Shown here: in pieces, positions 24,615 to 34,475 of the stretch
Layout: every line of letters starts with the position of its first letter
How positions within the stretch are numbered: the stretch's first letter is position 1
Source of the DNA: Rhodospirillum rubrum ATCC 11170
Lineage (GTDB): Bacteria; Pseudomonadota; Alphaproteobacteria; Rhodospirillales; Rhodospirillaceae
DNA length: 64,000 nt
Assembly: GCF_000013085.1 (NCBI RefSeq)
Contig: NC_007643.1
Coordinates: 2,651,001 to 2,715,000 of the forward strand
Direction: 5' to 3'
The notes under the pieces: generated by a model
What the model was told of the DNA's origin: nothing
Seen by the model: only the letters and a program-made list of their open reading frames with translations
Database searches by the model: none
Program-made: the position numbers and the translations under genes

Positions 24615-26774
24615 ATGCGGGCAGACAGGGTTTTGGGACGGTTTTTCGGCGCGGGTCTGGCATCGCTGTCCACCGCCATCGCAACCTCAGCCCTGGCGCA
24701 GGGTGCGGCCTTGGCGCCGGACGCGGCCCTGGCGCAGGACGCAACCCTGGCGCCGGGCGCGACCCTGGCGCAGGGCGCGGCCGATCCGACGCAGAGGTCG
24801 ATTGTTCTTCCGCAAATGGTGGTGAGCGGGGAAAAGATCGAACGCCCGTTGGAGGATACGGCGAGTTCCGTCGCCATCCTCCCGGCCGAGGATCTGGAAG
24901 ACAAAAGCGGCGCCGCGAGCGTGGCCGACGCCATCGCCGACGTGCCCAACGTTCTTTATACCGGAACCGTGGGCGCCCCCATCATCCGGGGCCAGGACAC
25001 CCAAGGTCCCAACTTCGGCTCCACCGCCTTTTTCGGCGGCACCATCCCGCGCGCCACCGTCAATCTCGACGGCCATTATCAGAATTATTACGAATATGTT
25101 TTCGGAACGACATCGATCTGGGATGTCGAAAGCGTCGAGGTCTTCCGGGGCCCGCAGACCACCTCGCAGGGCGCCAACGCCATCGCCGGCGCCATCATCG
25201 TCAATACCAAGGATCCGACTTTCGAGCCCGAAGCCTCCTATCTGGCGGAAATCGGCTCCTATTCCCGGCGGCGAACCGCCCTGGCGCTGTCGGGGCCGAT
25301 CATCGCGGATCAATTGGCCGCGCGCATGGCGATCGATTATTCGGGGCGCGACACCTTCGTCGAGTATGTCAATTCGAACTTCGACACAGGCGACGCCGAC
25401 CTCGATTTTCGCTCGCTGACCGCGCGGGGCAAGCTGTTGTGGGAGCCCGAGGCGCTGCCCGATCTGACGGCCAAGCTGACCTATGCCTTCGGATCGGCCA
25501 ACCGTCCCACCTGGGAAAGCGCCTCCAGGCCCTATGACGAGCTCGACAACGCGACGCTCTCCATGCCGAGTTGGGAACAGCGGACCCATACCGGCATCGC
25601 CGACCTGTCCTATGCTTTCGCCAATGATATCACGCTGTTCAACCAGACCCAGTATTCCGACACCCACGTCGACCGGGTGACCGAACCCGCCAACAATGGT
25701 TCGGCCGTCATCGACCAGAACACCGTGTCGAACGAACTGCGCCTGACCCTGGGCGACACCGAGTCCACCCTTAGCGGCATGACCGGGCTTTATCTGGCCC
25801 GTACCCGTTCGAAAGACACCTTGCACATTCGCGGCCTGTCCCGCTTCGACGACGAAAAACAACATGCCGGGCTGTTTTCCGAGATGGCCTATCGGCTGAC
25901 CGATCGCTGGACGCTGACGGGCGGCCTGCGCTACCAGCGCGATCACATCCTGCGCAGCGGCACCTCGAGCTACGCCCGCACCGCGCTTGATTACGACGAG
26001 AGCTTCGATGCCTGGCTGCCCAAGGTCTCGCTCGCCTATGACGTAACCCCCGAGGTCACGGTCGGCGCCCTGGTCAACCGCGGCTATAATCCGGGCGGCG
26101 TCAATCTCAGCTTCGCGAGTTCCAAATACGTCACCTTCGAGCCCGAGACGGTGTGGAATTACGAAGTGTTCAGCCGGGCCAAGCTGCTCGACGATCGCCT
26201 GATCCTGACGGGCAACCTGTTTTACAGCCGGCATTCGGACTCCCAGCGGCTGCTTCCCGATTATCTCAATGGCGTGCAATACGGCAGCGTCGTGGTCAAT
26301 GCCGACAAGGCCCAATCCTATGGTCTGGAACTCGCCGTCGATTACAAGATGCGCGACGATCTGCGGGTCCGGGCCGGGGCGGGCTTGCTGAAAACCCGGA
26401 TCGGCTCTTTCTCCAATGCCGAGGGAACCAGCTATGAGGGAAATGAATTCGGCCGCGCCCCAAGCTACACGCTAAGCCTGGGCATGGACTGGGATATCAC
26501 GCCCAAAGTCCGGCTGTCTGGCGAGGTCAAACACACCGATGGCTATTATTCCACCGACGAGAACATCTCCGCCTATGCGGTCGAAAACTACACGGTCGCC
26601 AATGCCCGTATCGGCTACGCGCCCCGGGAATACCTGGAGGTGTATGTTTTCGCCAACAACATCTTCGACAAGCGGGCGCCGGCCTATCTTTATGATGACC
26701 GCTCCGCCGGCGGCATCGTCGCCAATATGATCGAGCCCCGCACGGTCGGCATCGGCGTCAAGGGCACCTTCTAA
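24615..26774 (+). CDS. TonB-dependent outer-membrane receptor
   Basis: The 719-residue protein has a signal peptide (to about residue 28, SALA-Q), then five degenerate six-residue repeats of the form LAQGAA/LAPDAA up to about residue 58. A plug domain follows (VVSGEKIERPLEDTASSVAIL, then VESVEVFRGPQTTSQGANAIAGAIIVNTK) and a 22-strand barrel ending in VGIGVKGTF with a terminal Phe. The barrel C-terminal region is siderophore-receptor-like. ATG 24615 follows AAGGGAG; the earlier TTG at 24594 has no site. Three membrane-protein genes downstream (DUF3325, DUF3649, PepSY) form a known siderophore-uptake neighbourhood. Confidence 0.9.
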   Translation: MRADRVLGRFFGAGLASLSTAIATSALAQGAALAPDAALAQDATLAPGATLAQGAADPTQRSIVLPQMVVSGEKIERPLEDTASSVAILPAEDLEDKSGAASVADAIADVPNVLYTGTVGAPIIRGQDTQGPNFGSTAFFGGTIPRATVNLDGHYQNYYEYVFGTTSIWDVESVEVFRGPQTTSQGANAIAGAIIVNTKDPTFEPEASYLAEIGSYSRRRTALALSGPIIADQLAARMAIDYSGRDTFVEYVNSNFDTGDADLDFRSLTARGKLLWEPEALPDLTAKLTYAFGSANRPTWESASRPYDELDNATLSMPSWEQRTHTGIADLSYAFANDITLFNQTQYSDTHVDRVTEPANNGSAVIDQNTVSNELRLTLGDTESTLSGMTGLYLARTRSKDTLHIRGLSRFDDEKQHAGLFSEMAYRLTDRWTLTGGLRYQRDHILRSGTSSYARTALDYDESFDAWLPKVSLAYDVTPEVTVGALVNRGYNPGGVNLSFASSKYVTFEPETVWNYEVFSRAKLLDDRLILTGNLFYSRHSDSQRLLPDYLNGVQYGSVVVNADKAQSYGLELAVDYKMRDDLRVRAGAGLLKTRIGSFSNAEGTSYEGNEFGRAPSYTLSLGMDWDITPKVRLSGEVKHTDGYYSTDENISAYAVENYTVANARIGYAPREYLEVYVFANNIFDKRAPAYLYDDRSAGGIVANMIEPRTVGIGVKGTF

Positions 26775-26887
26775 GCCCTCGCCAAGCCCTTGGCCATCGC
26801 GCCGAGGCCAAAACCGGTCGCCGTCGGCCCCAGGCCGGCGCGACCGGTGGCGCCGAAGATTTACTCCAGTCGCAAGGACCCACCACC

Positions 26888-27223
26888 ATGGCCGTGACGA
26901 TGGCGCTTGGTTTGACGCTCGCTCTGGCGGGGTGTTTAAGCCTTTATCTGACATCCCCCCACCAACGCTTGACCGCGCGCCCCTGTCCCGCCCGGCCCCT
27001 GCGGGCGGCCGGCGGCCTGCTGCTGGGCCTTGGCCTGATCGTTCTTGGGCAGACCATGCAGATGGTGGCGGCCGTCTTCACCCTGGGCAGTTGGATCATG
27101 CTGTGCTTCGTGGCGCTGCCCTACCTCGGCCTGCTCGTCGCCTCCTCCCCCCGGCCGGCTGCGGACCGGAGCCCGGGTGAGGGTGACAAGGCTGACACGG
27201 AGCTGCGCCATGACATCGCCTAA
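26888..27223 (+). CDS. DUF3325-like membrane protein
   Basis: This 111-residue protein has three hydrophobic segments and a charged C-terminus. The LYLTSPHQRL and RAAGGLLLGLGLIVLGQ segments suggest DUF3325, which accompanies TonB receptors and PepSY reductases. AAGGA precedes the ATG. It overlaps the next gene by 14 bases, so the two are coupled. Confidence 0.7.
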   Translation: MAVTMALGLTLALAGCLSLYLTSPHQRLTARPCPARPLRAAGGLLLGLGLIVLGQTMQMVAAVFTLGSWIMLCFVALPYLGLLVASSPRPAADRSPGEGDKADTELRHDIA

Positions 27224-27500
27224 GCATCCCCCCATCCGGCGCGACTGGCTGTCGAAAATCCTGGCGGGCACGCTTCTTGGATTCACCCTGGCGCTGGGAT
27301 GCAGCGGCCTGCTGGTGCTGGCGCTGCCCCAGCTTCCCCTGCCCGTCAAAGCCCAATTGGCCATGTGGGTGGTCATGCCGCTGTGGCTGGGAGTGCTCAG
27401 CGGCTGCTTCGCCTTCCGCGACGGCCGGCGCGCCTGGCTGTGGCTGGGCGGGGCCACCGCCCTGGTTCTTGACCTGCTGGTCGTGGCCCGCCTTTCGTGA
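27210..27500 (+). CDS. DUF3649-like membrane protein
   Basis: The 96-residue protein has three hydrophobic helices (LAGTLLGFTLALGCSGLLV; LAMWVVMPLWLGVLSGCF; LWLGGATALVLDLLVVA). Members of DUF3649 sit between DUF3325 and PepSY genes in siderophore clusters, matching this order. ATG 27210 is preceded by GGAG and overlaps the upstream gene. Confidence 0.7.
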   Translation: MTSPKHPPIRRDWLSKILAGTLLGFTLALGCSGLLVLALPQLPLPVKAQLAMWVVMPLWLGVLSGCFAFRDGRRAWLWLGGATALVLDLLVVARLS

Positions 27501-27519
27501 TCGACAAGGATATTGCCTG

Positions 27520-29187
27520 ATGCCCCCCGACATCCTGCGCATCTACAAGACCGTTCACACCTGGACCGGCATCCTGACGGGCATGGCGTTGTTCATCGCC
27601 TTTTATGCCGGCGCGATCACGGTCTTCAAGGAACCGCTCGCCCGCTGGGCTTCCCCGCCGATGACGACGCCCGTCGCCCCGTCCCTGGACGACGCGCTTC
27701 CTTTGATTATCAGCACCTTGCGGGCCTCGCCGGAAGCGGCCCGGGAGTTTTCGCTGCATCTGAGAGAGGCCGAGCACCTGCCGGGGCGGTTGGAGTGGCA
27801 AAGCCCGGCCGAGGGGGCAGAGAGTCACCGCCACGATACCCTGGGGATGGAGCATTTCGTCGCCCATCCGGGGGAGGACGGCGCGGCGCGGATCGAGGCG
27901 GTCGCCCCCTCGAAGCTGGCGGAATTCATCGATGTTCTGCACCGGGTGGTCGGACTGCCCTTCGATAGCGATACCGCCCGCTGGATCATGGGCGTGATCG
28001 CCTGCCTCTATGCCCTGGCCCTGGTGTCGGGGGTGGTTTTGCTGGTGCCGACCCTGGTCAAAGATCTTTTCGCCCTGCGTCCGGGGCGCAATCTGAAGCG
28101 CCTGTGGCGCGACGCCCATAACGTCGTCGGGCTTTTCAGCCTGCCCTTTCACCTTGTCATGGCCCTGACCGCGACCGTTTTCGCCTTCCATGACGATCTT
28201 TACAGCCTGCAAGACACCGTGATCCACGACGGGCGGTTGGCCTCCGTCTGGCAAGCGCCCTCCCCCGCTCCGCCGCAGCCGGGGGAGGCGCGCGATCCGG
28301 GCGCCCTGCTGCCCCCGGCCGATCTGCTGGCCCGCGTCCGCGCCCTCTCGCCGACCTTCACGCCGATCCGCCTGCACTACACCCAGGCGACCGGCCCGCG
28401 CGCCATGGTGCGCGTCTGGGGTCAGGACGCCACGGCCCTGGTGTCGCGGCCGGCCGGCGGGTTCGTCGCGATCGATCCCTATAGCGGCCGGATCGTCAAT
28501 GCCGACTATCTGCCCGGCCACCAAAGCCCGGCCCTGACCACCATCGGCAGCTTTTTCGCCCTGCATTTCGCCACCTATGGCGGCCTTCCGGTGAAATGGA
28601 TGTATTTTCTGCTGGGGCTTGCCGGCGCCTGGCTGTTCTACAGCGGCAACCTGCTGTGGATCGAAAGCCGTCGCAAGACCCAGCGGCGGGGAGAGGCCAC
28701 CCCGCCCCGGCAGCGCCGCGACACCACGGTGATGGCGGCGCTCAGCGTTGGCGTGTGCCTGGGCTGCCTCTCGGGCCTGTCGCTGACCATCGTCGCCGGA
28801 AAATGGCTTCATGGGGTGGTCAGCGATCTCACCACTTGGCACCAACTCGTCTATTACGCCGTCTTCTTCGCCAGCATCGGCTGGGCTTTCTTGCGCGGAG
28901 CGGCCAGGGCCTCCGTCGATCTGCTCTGGCTGGCGACCCTGGCGACGGCGGCCATTCCGTTGACGAGCGGACTGTCCTGGCTGATCCCCCCCTTGCCGCT
29001 TTGGGGCCATACGAGCGCCGCCAGTTTAGGCGTGGACGCGACGGCCGGCCTGGGCGCCCTCTGCTTCGCCCTGATGGCGCGCGCCACAAGCCGGCGCCTG
29101 CGGTCGGGCCAAGCCGACAGCCTATGGGTGATCCAAGACGGCGAGAGCGGCGGGACCGCAAGCCCGATCAAGCCCTTGCGGCCGTAA
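27520..29187 (+). CDS. PepSY-associated membrane protein, putative ferric reductase
   Basis: The 555-residue inner-membrane protein has the PepSY-TM layout: IYKTVHTWTGILTGMALFIAFYAG at the start, a periplasmic PepSY region, LHRVVGLPF, WRDAHNVVGLFSLPFHLVMALT, HFATYGGLPVKWMYFLLGLAG and a four-helix extension at the C-terminus. Histidines in these helices probably bind haem. Relatives such as FoxB/FpvG reduce ferric siderophores in the periplasm. ATG 27520 follows AAGGA. It closes the TonB receptor operon. Confidence 0.82.
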   Translation: MPPDILRIYKTVHTWTGILTGMALFIAFYAGAITVFKEPLARWASPPMTTPVAPSLDDALPLIISTLRASPEAAREFSLHLREAEHLPGRLEWQSPAEGAESHRHDTLGMEHFVAHPGEDGAARIEAVAPSKLAEFIDVLHRVVGLPFDSDTARWIMGVIACLYALALVSGVVLLVPTLVKDLFALRPGRNLKRLWRDAHNVVGLFSLPFHLVMALTATVFAFHDDLYSLQDTVIHDGRLASVWQAPSPAPPQPGEARDPGALLPPADLLARVRALSPTFTPIRLHYTQATGPRAMVRVWGQDATALVSRPAGGFVAIDPYSGRIVNADYLPGHQSPALTTIGSFFALHFATYGGLPVKWMYFLLGLAGAWLFYSGNLLWIESRRKTQRRGEATPPRQRRDTTVMAALSVGVCLGCLSGLSLTIVAGKWLHGVVSDLTTWHQLVYYAVFFASIGWAFLRGAARASVDLLWLATLATAAIPLTSGLSWLIPPLPLWGHTSAASLGVDATAGLGALCFALMARATSRRLRSGQADSLWVIQDGESGGTASPIKPLRP

Positions 29188-29200
29188 CATCCGGGAGGAC

Positions 29201-29228
29201 GCGGAGAGCCCGGCGATCGGTTCTCCGC
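29201..29228. terminator. Hairpin between convergent genes
   Basis: GCGGAGA and TCTCCGC form a seven-base stem with a small internal CC/GG pair. It lies between the PepSY gene and the convergent ScfR-type gene and could end both transcripts; no T-run is evident. Confidence 0.4.
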
Positions 29229-29264
29229 TCGCCGCCGGAGAGTCTTGAGATCAAAGCACTTTGC

Positions 29265-30689
29265 CTAAGTCGCCCGATAGGGCTCGAACAGGCTTCGCCG
29301 CTCATCGACGATCAGGCCTTTCCCCAGCGGCGGGAAGGCTCTTTGCGGGCAAGCCGGACGTTCGCAGACCTTGCAGCCGGCGCCGATCGGCGTGGCGGTG
29401 CTGGCGTCGCTGAGATTCAACCCTCGGGCATAGACCAGCCGATCGGCGTGGCGGAGATCGCACCCCAAGCCGATGGCGAAGGTCTTGCCCGGAACGCCAA
29501 AGCCGCCCCGATTGTGGCAGACGGTGCGCGCCACCCACAGATAGGTGCGCCCGTCGGGCATCTGGGCGATCTGGGTCAAGACGCGGCCGGGGCTGGCGAA
29601 GGCGGCGTAGACATTCCACAAGGGGCAGGTTCCCCCGACGCGGGAGAAATGAAAATCCGTGGCCGATTGCCGCTTGGAGATATTGCCGGCCCGGTCGACG
29701 CGGATAAAGAAGAACGGGACGCCGCGCGCCCCGGAGCGTTGCAGGGTCGAGAGCCGGTGGCAGATGGTCTCGACGCCGACCCCGAACATTTCGCCCAACA
29801 AATCGACGTCATAGCGCAAGCGTTCGGCGGCGCTCAGGAATTCGCCATAGGGCAAGATCAGGGCGCCCGCGTAGTAATTGGCAAGACCGATCCGCGCCAG
29901 GGCGCGGGCCTCGGCGCTGGCCAGACGGGGCGAGCCGACCAGGGCGTCCAATAGGGCGGAGTGATCGAGAAAGGCCAGTTGGGTCGCCATCTGAAACGCC
30001 CTTTGGCCGGCTTCCAAGGCGCGCGACAGATAGAGCACCCGTTGATCGCCATCAAAGCGACGATGCTCGTTGCCCGCCATGTCATCGCGGCCCTGGATGA
30101 CGACGCGGATGCCGTGACGATCGCGCAAAAGACGTTCCAGGCTGATGTCCATGGCGCCGATACCGAGGTCGGCATCGAGAAAAAGCCGCTCGGCGGCCTC
30201 GTCGAGTTCGGCCACGTGGTTATGGCGGTCGTAAAAGAAGTCGCGGACCTCCTCATAGGGCATGGGGGGCGGCGCCACCCCCAGACTCTCGGCGGGAACC
30301 CCCAAGCTGGCGGCCATGGCCTCCAGGCGCTCGGTGGCGCCCCGGGCCCGCCGATGCAGGGTTATCAAGGCATGGCCGATCATCGGCATATCGGCGGCCA
30401 AGCCCTTGATTTCAGACAGCGTAATGGTATCGCCCGTTCCCGACTCGCTTAGGGTCTCGCGCAGATCGGCGATCAGGCGCGCTTCCTCGTCTTCCGAGAA
30501 CAACTGCACATCGACGCCGAAGGCGGCGTTGATCCGCAGCAGCACCGGCACGGTGAGGGGCCGTTGGTTGCGCTCCATCTGATTGAGATAACTGGGGGAA
30601 ATCTCAAGCGTCCTGGCCAGGGCCGCCTGAGTGAGACCGCGCTCCTCGCGCAGGCGCTGCAACCGCATCCCCATAAACGCCTTCCGCAT
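29265..30689 (-). CDS. XRE-family ScfR/PccR-type short-chain acyl-CoA regulator
   Basis: The 474-residue protein has an N-terminal XRE helix-turn-helix (LQRLREERGLTQAALARTLEI), an IrrE-like middle domain and a ScfR (DUF2083) C-terminus with a Cys-rich end (CKVCERPACPQ). This is the architecture of RamB, PrpR of mycobacteria and PccR/MccR of Rhodobacter sphaeroides, which sense propionyl- or acetyl-CoA. It is divergent from pyruvate carboxylase and the prp genes and likely activates or represses them. GAAGGAGGG precedes the start; TTCGCAA sites overlap its own leader, suggesting autoregulation. Confidence 0.88.
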   Translation of the reverse strand: MRKAFMGMRLQRLREERGLTQAALARTLEISPSYLNQMERNQRPLTVPVLLRINAAFGVDVQLFSEDEEARLIADLRETLSESGTGDTITLSEIKGLAADMPMIGHALITLHRRARGATERLEAMAASLGVPAESLGVAPPPMPYEEVRDFFYDRHNHVAELDEAAERLFLDADLGIGAMDISLERLLRDRHGIRVVIQGRDDMAGNEHRRFDGDQRVLYLSRALEAGQRAFQMATQLAFLDHSALLDALVGSPRLASAEARALARIGLANYYAGALILPYGEFLSAAERLRYDVDLLGEMFGVGVETICHRLSTLQRSGARGVPFFFIRVDRAGNISKRQSATDFHFSRVGGTCPLWNVYAAFASPGRVLTQIAQMPDGRTYLWVARTVCHNRGGFGVPGKTFAIGLGCDLRHADRLVYARGLNLSDASTATPIGAGCKVCERPACPQRAFPPLGKGLIVDERRSLFEPYRAT

Positions 30690-30698
30690 GCCCCCTCC

Positions 30699-30716
30699 TT
30701 CGCAAACTTCGCAAAA
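30699..30716. promoter_or_regulatory. Paired TTCGCAAA sites, candidate ScfR/PccR binding site
   Basis: TTCGCAAA occurs at 30699 and 30708, nine bases apart, just ahead of the regulator gene start and overlapping its ribosome-binding region. As I recall, PccR was reported to bind paired TTTGCAAA elements. The same pair with the same period recurs before prpD. Confidence 0.5.
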
Positions 30717-30781
30717 TACCTATTAAGCCTTCACAAAACTCAACATATTCATTGCGTTAAGATAAAGGCTGCCCTGAGCAT

Positions 30782-30791
30782 ATTTGCAAAT
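30782..30791. promoter_or_regulatory. ATTTGCAAAT palindrome, candidate ScfR/PccR site
   Basis: This ten-base palindrome contains the exact TTTGCAAA core. It lies midway between the divergent regulator and pyruvate carboxylase genes. Further GCAAA elements are at 30888-30914. Confidence 0.45.
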
Positions 30792-30988
30792 TACAACCAG
30801 AGACGGCAAGCCCGGAAAAGGCGGGCGGAGTCCGGCTCACCCCGCCCCCCTTCTCCGTCCCGCTCTCCATACCCTTCGCGACTTCACCGCAAAGCCTCCG
30901 CAAACCTTTGCACGTTCAGCCATTTCCCCTGCCCGGGGCGCCGCCGATAGTGCCGGTCGGATTGTTCAAACTGAGGCGGCGGGAAAAA

Positions 30989-33900
30989 ATGGGGCAAAAG
31001 ATCAAGCGGCTGATGGTCGCCAATCGTTCGGAGATCGCGATCCGCGTTTTTCGGGCGGCGGCGGAACTCGGGATCCGAACCGTCGCCCTCTATGCCGAAG
31101 AGGACCGGCTGTCGCTGCACCGTTTCAAGGCGGACGAGGCTTACCGCGTGGGGGCCGGCAAAGGGCCGCTTCAGGCTTATCTGGCGATCGATGACATCAT
31201 CGACATCGCCACGCGCGAAAAGATCGACGCCATCCATCCCGGATACGGTTTTTTGTCGGAAGACCCGGCCTTCGCCGAAGCCTGCGCCGCGGCGGGCATT
31301 CGGTTCATCGGCCCGACGCCCGAAACCCTGCGCCAACTCGGCAACAAGGTCGCGGCCCGCAATTTGGCCCGATCGCTCGGCGTGCCGGTGATGCCGGCGA
31401 CGGGTCCCCTGCCCACGGATCCGGGGGTGATCCACCGTCTCGCCAAGGATATCGGCTATCCGGTGATGCTGAAGGCCTCCTGGGGCGGTGGCGGCCGGGG
31501 CATGCGCCCGATCGACAGCGAGGAGCACCTGCTTGACGCGGTCACCACATCCCGGCGCGAGGCGGCGGCGGCCTTCGGAAAGGATGAGGTCTATCTTGAA
31601 AAGCTCGTCCGCGCCGCCCGCCATGTCGAGGTGCAACTGCTCGGCGACAGCCATGGCACGCTTGTTCACCTGTTTGAACGCGACTGTTCCATCCAACGCC
31701 GCCATCAGAAGGTCATCGAGCGCGCCCCCGCCCCCTATCTGGATAGCGAGACCCGGAGGCGGCTGACCGACGCGGCGTTAAAGATCGGCCGCGCCACCGG
31801 CTATGTCGGGGCCGGAACCGTCGAGTTCCTGATGGACGTGGCGACCAACGACTTCTTCTTCATCGAGGTCAATCCCCGCATTCAGGTCGAGCATACCGTG
31901 ACCGAGGTCGTGACCGGCCTCGATCTGGTGAAAGCCCAGATCCGCATCGCCGAGGGCGGGCATATCGGCCAAACCGCCGAAACGGGAATTCCGGCGCAAG
32001 AGGCGATTTGCCTCAATGGCCACGCCATGCAATGCCGGATCACCACGGAAGATCCCGAGCGTGGCTTCGTTCCCGACTACGGCCGGATCTCCGCCTATCG
32101 CGGCGCCTCCGGCTTCGGCATCCGGGTGGATGGCGGAACGGCCTATTCGGGCGCCGTGGTCACACCGTTCTACGACGCCATGCTGGAAAAGGTGACGGCC
32201 TGGGCCCCGACGCCCGATGAGGTCATCGCCCGGATGGAACGGGTTCTGCGGGAATACCGCATTCGCGGCATCGCCACCAATCTGCCCTTCCTGGAAGCGA
32301 TCTTGGCCCATCCCGACTTCCGGGCAACGCGCTACACCACGCGCTTCATCGACGAAACGCCGGCGTTGTTCAACAGCCCGCGACGCCGCGATCGCGCCAC
32401 CAAGCTTCTGACCTATATCGCCGATATCACGGTCAATGGCCATCCGGAGATGGCCGGGCGGCCGCCCCGCGCCGTGGCGCGGATCCCCGAACCGCCCCGT
32501 TTGGGAACGACGCGGCGGGAGGGGACGAAACAAGGCCTCGATCGGCTGGGAGCGGACGGCTTCGCCCGCTGGATGCGCGCGCAGGATCGGGTTCTCATCA
32601 CCGATACCACCCTGCGCGACGCCCATCAGTCTCTGCTGGCCACCCGCTTGCGCAGTTACGACATCGTGCGGGCGGCCGAGGCTTACGCCACCGGCTTGCC
32701 CGACTTGCTGTCGCTGGAATGCTGGGGCGGCGCCACCTTCGATGTCGCCCTGCGCTTCCTTTCCGAAGATCCCTGGGAACGGCTGGCGGCGATCCGGGAG
32801 CGCGTGCCCAATATCCTGCTTCAGATGCTGCTGCGCGGCGCGAATGGCGTGGGCTACACGAATTATCCCGATAACGTCGTCCGCTTTTTCGTCGCCCGGG
32901 CGGCGGAGGGGGGGATCGATCTTTTTCGTATCTTCGACTGCCTCAACTGGATCGACAACATGCGCGTCGCCATCGACGCCGTGTGCGAGGCCGGCAAGAT
33001 CGCCGAAGGCGCCATCTGCTATACCGGCGACATCCTCGACCCCGACCGGGCCAAATATTCGCTGCGCTATTACGTCGATCTCGCCCAGCAGCTCGATGCC
33101 GCCGGCTGCCATGTGATCGCCATCAAGGATATGGCCGGGCTTTTGAGCCCGAAAGCGGCGAAAGTCCTGGTAAGGGTTCTGCGCAACGTCACCGACCGCC
33201 CCCTTCACCTCCATACCCACGACACCTCGGGCACCGCCGCCGCGACCCTCATCGCCGCCATCGACGCCGGGGTCGACGCCGTCGATCTGGCCATGGACGC
33301 CCTGTCGGGCACCACCTCCCAACCCTGTCTCGGCTCCGTGGTCGCGGCGATCGGCAAAAGCGACCGCGACAGCGGCCTCGATGCCGAGGCGATCCGTCGG
33401 ATGAGCCTGTATTGGGAAGACGTCCGCGCCCTTTATGGCGCCTTTGAAAGCGACCTGCGCGCCGGAGCCTCGGAAGTCTATCTCCACGAGATGCCGGGCG
33501 GCCAGTTCACCAATCTGAAAGAGCAGGCCCGGGCGCTGGGCTTGGCCAACCGCTGGCACGACGTGGCGGCGGCTTACCGACAGGCCAATGATCTGTTTGG
33601 CGATATCGTCAAGGTCACGCCCTCGTCCAAGGTCGTTGGCGACATGGCGCTGATGATGGTGTCGCAGGGGCTTACTCCCGAAGACGTGCTCAATCCCGAC
33701 CGCGACATCGCCTTTCCGGCCTCGGTCGTCGACATGCTCAAGGGAGACCTGGGGCAGCCTTATGGCGGCTGGCCCGAAGCCCTGCGCAAAAAGGTCCTCA
33801 AAGGCCAAGCCCCCTTGACCGTCCGCCCCGGCGCCTTGCTGGGAACGGCCGATCTGGGGGCCCTGCGCGCCAAAACCGCGGCCGAGATCGGCCGTCCGGT

Positions 33901-34429
33901 CGATAACCGCGATCTCGCCTCGGCGCTGATGTACCCCAAGGTCTTCGCCGATTTCGCCCGCGCCACCGAGACCTGGGGCCCGGTGGCCGTCCTGCCCACG
34001 CCCACCTTCTTTGGCGGCATGAAAGTCGGCGAAGAAATCGTCGTCGAGATCGAACCGGGCAAATCCCTGATCATCGTGCTTCAGGCGATTGGCGCCGCCG
34101 AGCCGGACGGCAAGGTCAAGCTGTTCTTCGAGTTGAACGGCCAGCCCCGGGTGATCCGCGTCGCCGACCGCAGCCGGGTGGCCGCTCCCCCCCGCCCCAA
34201 AGCCATCGAGGGCGACGATCGGCAGGTCGCCGCGCCAATGGCCGGGGCCGTCTCCTCGATCCTCGCCCACAAGGGACAGGCCGTCGCGGCGGGCGATCCC
34301 CTGCTGACCCTGGAGGCGATGAAGATGGAAACGACCCTTCACGCCCCCCGCGACGGAATCGTCGCCGATCTGCTGGTCCAGGTTCAAGAAACCGTGGAAA
34401 GCAAAGACCTTCTGCTTCTGCTTCAGTAA
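30989..34429 (+). CDS. pyc: Pyruvate carboxylase
   Basis: The enzyme carboxylates pyruvate to oxaloacetate using ATP, bicarbonate and biotin. The 1146-residue chain has the full single-chain order: biotin carboxylase (residues 5-460; SWGGGGRGMR, FIEVNPRIQVEHTVTE), carboxyltransferase (about 525-1000; TDTTLRDAHQSLLATRLRSY, catalytic lysine in VIAIKDMAGLL) and biotinyl domain with Lys1112 in EAMKMET, 34 residues from the end. ATG 30989 gives the usual N-terminus MGQKIKRLMVANR; the earlier TTG at 30908 does not. Placed before prpDCB, it can return pyruvate from methylisocitrate cleavage to oxaloacetate. Confidence 0.95.
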   Translation: MGQKIKRLMVANRSEIAIRVFRAAAELGIRTVALYAEEDRLSLHRFKADEAYRVGAGKGPLQAYLAIDDIIDIATREKIDAIHPGYGFLSEDPAFAEACAAAGIRFIGPTPETLRQLGNKVAARNLARSLGVPVMPATGPLPTDPGVIHRLAKDIGYPVMLKASWGGGGRGMRPIDSEEHLLDAVTTSRREAAAAFGKDEVYLEKLVRAARHVEVQLLGDSHGTLVHLFERDCSIQRRHQKVIERAPAPYLDSETRRRLTDAALKIGRATGYVGAGTVEFLMDVATNDFFFIEVNPRIQVEHTVTEVVTGLDLVKAQIRIAEGGHIGQTAETGIPAQEAICLNGHAMQCRITTEDPERGFVPDYGRISAYRGASGFGIRVDGGTAYSGAVVTPFYDAMLEKVTAWAPTPDEVIARMERVLREYRIRGIATNLPFLEAILAHPDFRATRYTTRFIDETPALFNSPRRRDRATKLLTYIADITVNGHPEMAGRPPRAVARIPEPPRLGTTRREGTKQGLDRLGADGFARWMRAQDRVLITDTTLRDAHQSLLATRLRSYDIVRAAEAYATGLPDLLSLECWGGATFDVALRFLSEDPWERLAAIRERVPNILLQMLLRGANGVGYTNYPDNVVRFFVARAAEGGIDLFRIFDCLNWIDNMRVAIDAVCEAGKIAEGAICYTGDILDPDRAKYSLRYYVDLAQQLDAAGCHVIAIKDMAGLLSPKAAKVLVRVLRNVTDRPLHLHTHDTSGTAAATLIAAIDAGVDAVDLAMDALSGTTSQPCLGSVVAAIGKSDRDSGLDAEAIRRMSLYWEDVRALYGAFESDLRAGASEVYLHEMPGGQFTNLKEQARALGLANRWHDVAAAYRQANDLFGDIVKVTPSSKVVGDMALMMVSQGLTPEDVLNPDRDIAFPASVVDMLKGDLGQPYGGWPEALRKKVLKGQAPLTVRPGALLGTADLGALRAKTAAEIGRPVDNRDLASALMYPKVFADFARATETWGPVAVLPTPTFFGGMKVGEEIVVEIEPGKSLIIVLQAIGAAEPDGKVKLFFELNGQPRVIRVADRSRVAAPPRPKAIEGDDRQVAAPMAGAVSSILAHKGQAVAAGDPLLTLEAMKMETTLHAPRDGIVADLLVQVQETVESKDLLLLLQ

Positions 34430-34451
34430 TTCCCCGGCAAAAAACCGGAAC

Positions 34452-34475
34452 TTCGCAATCTTCGCAGATTCGCAG
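34452..34475. promoter_or_regulatory. Triple TTCGCA sites before prpD
   Basis: TTCGCAA at 34452, TTCGCAG at 34461 and TTCGCAG at 34469 form near-regular direct repeats in the pyc-prpD gap. They match the pair at 30699-30716 in sequence and in the nine-base period, so the same regulator probably acts at both promoters. Confidence 0.5.

Noticed and set aside
24687-26315. 542-codon minus-strand frame across the first TonB receptor
   Set aside because: Antisense shadow; the plus-strand receptor has a signal peptide, plug and C-terminal Phe.
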